A DNA stretch of 64,000 nt from Pholis gunnellus (Eukaryota > Chordata > Actinopteri > Perciformes > Pholidae), in NCBI GenBank assembly GCA_910591455.2, contig OU342822.1, positions 15,041,154 through 15,105,153 on the forward strand, written 5' to 3'. Below the pieces are notes generated by a model, which was not told the DNA's origin, made no database searches, and saw only the letters and a list, made by a program, of their open reading frames with translations. Below, in pieces: positions 59,743 to 64,000 of this stretch (positions are counted from its first letter, which is position 1; the number at the start of each line of letters is the position of its first letter). The translations under genes and the position numbers were made by a program.

Positions 59743-59894
59743 GAGCGATACATAAGAGCTAGTAGTATTGGTGTTTGCAAAAAGAGGGAAGGGTTGTAAG
59801 GTTTTAGTGGGGTGCACACACATGCGTATACGTGCCACTTGGTGCCTTTGTGTGAGGTTGTGTATTTTTGTTTGCCAGGGTACAGTACCATGTT

Positions 59895-59895
<1 letters not shown>

Positions 59896-59930
<35 letters not shown>
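59896..59930. repeat. (GT)n microsatellite
   Basis: Perfect 35-bp tract, 160 bp from the compound repeat to its left. Confidence 0.95.
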
Positions 59931-59937
<7 letters not shown>

Positions 59938-60917
59938 GTGTGCGTGGGTGGGAGTGCAGCCATGAAACAAGTCCCAGTGGGACAGACAACACTGCAGTGC
60001 TGAGCTAAGGAGACAGAGGGAAAGAACTGGAGAGGAGACAACCAATTACGAAGGCTCACTGGTCGACTCTGATAAGTGTGCTCAGTCAGCTAAAACAGGA
60101 GCAGCGACTGCAACACGCAGACTCCCTCACTTAGGATTTACTTTACATAATGTTTCATTTGACACTTAAAAACGAGAATTACCGTATCACGGTTGCAAGC
60201 CTCCGCCAACCAGTTGGGTTGCAGTTTACCTCCTTGTCCAAAATGTCATCACTCCATCCGATCCTTATTAGACATTTGTACGTCTATTATATTTATTATT
60301 TAAATTGTTTTATTGCAGGAGTTAAAAAAAACAACAACAACAATGCAACAATTGTCACTCCATTTGTTTGGGTGAAAACATGACCTAATGGTTTTGTCCC
60401 ACACATTTACGGGTTAGATCAAAACAATTGAAACATTATTATATAATGACAGTTGGTTAAAAACAAAAGTTGTGTTTGCTTTAGTCTTGGCTTGATTTCA
60501 AGAATGTTTGTCTTATTGTCCAACCCTGTACACGCCTCTTCAGATCGCAAGGCAAGTTTGTTTGTACAGTACATTTCAAACACAATGGTCATTCTAAACA
60601 TGTCATAATTACACGATCACCTCAGAGACATAATACTCTTATCGTATTTGAAGATATTGTGCTCAATCCACAACATTTCAGTAGACCAGGCTCAGGTGTC
60701 TCACTGTAAGAACAGGCGAGTAGGTTTACCTCTCCCATTTTGCCGATGTTCAACTAAACAAGAATACTTTTTTGTTACAGGGGGCATATTAGGGCATCAA
60801 CGTATCTCCATGCAACGGTTCATATCTTACAAAAAAGTTACTCCTTATTTTTCGGGCATTTTCCAACGAAAGCCAGCAACACGTGTCAATTTCTACTTGT
60901 GACATGCAGACTTTTAA

Positions 60918-61020
60918 AAACAAACTTCATTCTTCACAGGAAACAAACTTCATTCTTCACAGGAAACAAACTTCATTCTTCACAGGAAACAAACTTCATT
61001 CTTCACAGGAAACAAACTTC
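60918..61020. repeat. Perfect 23-bp minisatellite (4.5 copies)
   Basis: Four identical head-to-tail copies of a 23-bp unit starting AAACAAACTTCATTCTTCAC, plus 11 bases of a fifth. No difference among copies was seen, which suggests recent expansion. Confidence 0.95.
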
Positions 61021-61883
61021 GGGGAAAGATCGACGTTCGGGTTACAATAACTACGGTTGTTACTGAGGAATGCGTGTGACGTGACAAATAAATCAATGTT
61101 GACTTTTTGTTTTACATGAGGAACGAATGGCTGTCTCCCGGCTGAGAGATGGCTGAAGTTTGTTGGACCGATCCACCAATGCTGCCACCCTCCCTAAGTG
61201 TGTGTTTGCAGTCTTATAGGTATAGCTACAGAACAGCTTTCAGGACATGTACTGTATATAATTGATTAAATGAATGATTAGATCAGTGCAGAAATAGTGA
61301 AATCACTGATTAATAGGAAGATTTGAACGTGGAGGTCAGTTTACACAAGTTATCAAACGTGGACAACTGGAGTGACAAGTCAGGTGACCGTGTTAGTATC
61401 GGTATGTTTTTGATTTATGTGTGGCTGTCAAAACTACTACTACTATGTTTGACTGTTTTGTGTACGAATACATCTTTATAATAGCTCAGATATGGATTGG
61501 TTATTAGAGCAAAGTAAGTCATTAAGTAATTTATTAACAAACCAACAAGAATATGATGGAAAAGTGATGGCACCCAAATGTCTTCTTTACGCAGAATCGG
61601 CTCCTACAGCGACCATCATTTAATTGCAATTGAGGGGAATTTGAGTCACTGATTACATTCACTTGTGATCGCTTCCTGTCTGACTGCTTTGCTCTCATAA
61701 GGTGTTGTTCAAAACCAATCTCCACACAGACAAGCAGGGACAAGGCAATTTAAAAAAACATGTGGTGCTGAGGTGTGGCGATGTCTTGGAGGCTTGGCAG
61801 AGGTGCTGTGGTTGAGACACACACTAAACTGAATGGTGGTGTGACATGTGTACAGTTGTACAATTATACTCAGGAATCAAAGA

Positions 61884-61892
<9 letters not shown>

Positions 61893-61926
<34 letters not shown>
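61893..61926. repeat. (GT)n microsatellite
   Basis: Perfect 34-bp tract in the gene-free right flank. Confidence 0.95.
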
Positions 61927-61929
<3 letters not shown>

Positions 61930-63007
61930 TATGCGAGAGTGCACCCAGTGTTTGTTCGGGACATAGACATGTTAAAGCACATGCTGTATATGTGTACGGA
62001 GTGCCAAAGACTAAGGTATTAGCTTTGCATGATTTTTCTCACAGGGTTTCCAAAGCAGCAAAATCCAAGGAATGTAAACAAGATATGGCTGCGAATTTAA
62101 ACAAACTAGCAGTTTAACTAGGCTTTTGGTGTGCATTTGGGGATTTCAGACATTGCATGTATCCAGTATTTTTGCATTAGGTCTACATCAATCTCATTAT
62201 AGGTGACATCAAGTAAAGGAACAACTGCACCAGTAGAATCCATATGGATGGTGATTCATTTTCTGACTTCCTAACCACAAAAAAAAACATTAAAAAGAAT
62301 GCACGGTGAGTCTTTTGGGGAACAAGGACGTCATAAAAGTGTAGATTACTGTTCTATTTACATTAAGTTGGTTTTGAATATTGTAATGTTGTGTTTTGTA
62401 ATTAAAAAGCCTACATATGTGTTGTCAAGGAGGGAAAAAACGGCTTATGTGAAAGTTGTGCGCACGACCTGAAAGGTTTAGCATGTGAAGTATGTGCTGT
62501 ATGTGTGAAATGTCGGCAGGAAGTGAAACAGTGGCCCTGGCGTCCTGCCTTAAGTTGCGATGGGCTGGTGGTGCATAGCTGAGACGAGGATTTACCTGGG
62601 CTACAGTCTGAGCAGGGCAGGTATAGGAACATTCTGTTCTAGTCAGACTTCATTTTCAACAAACCAAAAATGTGTGTTGAGTGCTGATGTTGGAACCGTT
62701 ATAATTCAGACTTTGGTGCAAACCTCTCATCCCCTTTCTTGCCTGTCTATTTTGAGCCTATTTAGAATATTCAGCTCTCTCTCCATCCGTCTGTCTTTCT
62801 TGTGACCTTTTCAGTAAGACAGTCTCCAATGGATGATTGACAGGAATAAGCCGGGGGGAGTCGGGGACGTATTACCTGCTCACACGCGCACACACCTGAG
62901 TCATGTGTCTCTATGGAGATAGAGCGAAGGGCATTATATCATATCTTTAGATATTTGACTAGATAATGATCTTAGTCTGCCTAGAAACCACAAAGGCAGG
63001 AATAAAG

Positions 63008-63035
<28 letters not shown>
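63008..63035. repeat. (CA)n microsatellite
   Basis: Perfect 28-bp tract near the right end of the window. Confidence 0.95.
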
Positions 63036-63038
<3 letters not shown>

Positions 63039-64000
63039 TTATATGCATGCTGCATTTCCAGTTTGGGTGATTAAAGACAGCAGGAGTACGCCCATAGGAT
63101 GCACGTGCAAGTAGTCAACTAATCATTCGCAGTTTTAGTTTTAAACTGAAACACGAGTCAAAAAATTTCCAAATGCAGATTCTTCTACAGGGATTGCCAT
63201 TTAATTTGATTTCCAGAGAGATTGCAAACTCTAAAATTGTGATTTCTGTGAATATCAACTTTTGGCCGTTTAAATAGTCCAGTCGTAGTTACCAAATTGT
63301 ACCTTGTAACACAACACTCTATCCTCCACAGCACAAATGAGTTCGTTTGGAGCCAGGGCACGAGTGAAGAAGATAAAGACAAGCTTCTGTTTCAAACCCT
63401 GGTTTTTAACATCGCAACTGAGCTGAACTGCTGAAAAAGTTATGAGACTGGAAAGTTTCCCTGCAAGGCATGAAAAGTGTCTTTATTCATAAGGGATATG
63501 TTTTTTTTTACACTGTTTAAAACTTTCTTTTCTGTAGTTTCTCCCAAAGTCTAAGTGCTAAATTCAGAATTTAATGGGAGAGTCAGTGGATTACAGGGGA
63601 GTAGATATTGAGCCTGTGGTTTCTCTCCCTAAATACAGTGAATCATGACTCTTCTTCTCTTCCTGTTGGCTATTGGTCCAAACAATGTTTGTGTCATAAG
63701 GTCATCAGTCCAATCGTGTCACCAAGGGCTTTTTAAAATCACTCCAAAGAAAAACAAGCTTTGCTCAAAAATAATGTAATATCATGGGAAGACCTGTATA
63801 CAGCATATTCTGTTTTTCAAAATGATGTAATTCTTATGTATATTAGTTGTTTTACTTAAAATGAACTAGACTGTATTGATGTAAGCCTTGTGCTTTGACA
63901 CATAGCTGGTTCATTGGTTACTCAACTTGGCTATAAAAAAGTCTTATTGTGCTCCATATACTTTTCCTATTGTCTGTTCTCTTTTCATGTACGGTCCTTA

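Larger units (their letters stand above)
53807..64000. other. Gene-free region upstream of the SGK1 distal exon
   Basis: The first few hundred bases should hold the 5' UTR and distal SGK1 promoter. No clear TATA box was found. Beyond that I see only microsatellites, a perfect 23-bp minisatellite and repeat remnants. No exon of the next human gene (ALDH8A1) is recognisable. Confidence 0.65.

Noticed and set aside
60918..61020. CRISPR-like regular repeats
   Set aside because: The units are directly adjacent without spacers and the genome is vertebrate. It is a minisatellite.

Overview
The window is vertebrate nuclear DNA, almost certainly from a ray-finned (percomorph-like) teleost. Three intron-containing genes have GT-AG splice sites and protein sequences close to human orthologues. 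The rest is packed with (CA)n/(GT)n microsatellites and with dispersed repeats I recognise from percomorph genomes. The species cannot be fixed from the sequence alone.

Layout: 1-8.26 kb is gene-free, with microsatellites, a poly-G run and an inverted pair of repeat remnants. TBPL1 (TBP-like factor, TLF/TRF2) lies on the + strand, with a probable promoter near 8.27-8.42 kb, coding exons at 9.50-12.17 kb and a 3' UTR ending near 13.85 kb. SLC2A12 (GLUT12 hexose transporter) is convergent on the - strand at 15.36-19.96 kb, in four coding exons. 20-24.5 kb is intergenic and includes a roughly 0.9 kb degenerate AT-rich tandem array. SGK1 (serum/glucocorticoid-regulated kinase 1) on the - strand fills the rest, from a 3' end near 24.57 kb to a distal first exon at 53.8 kb. 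53.8-64 kb holds no recognisable gene.

SGK1 resolves into two transcripts sharing nine 3' coding exons. The short form (promoter near 29.3 kb) encodes 431 aa, the same length as human isoform 1, with every key kinase residue at the human number. The long form starts at 53.8 kb and uses four upstream coding exons (53.8, 50.0, 40.1 and 37.0 kb) that splice in phase to the shared exons, predicting 620 aa. Its first two exons match the mammalian long isoform at short conserved motifs. The remainder of the extension is longer, rich in Cys, His and Tyr, and includes a 16-glycine run.

The order TBPL1(+)-SLC2A12(-)-SGK1(-) matches human 6q23, so this is an ancient syntenic block. The genes are functionally unrelated: a core-promoter factor, a sugar transporter and an AGC kinase. 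The most notable non-coding observations are a 74-bp near-copy of SLC2A12 coding sequence inside its own first intron, a TBPL1 3'-UTR segment able to form two mutually exclusive hairpins, and dinucleotide repeats abutting splice sites in all three genes. All exon boundaries were derived by hand from splice signals, reading frame and similarity to remembered human proteins. No alignment or transcript data were available.
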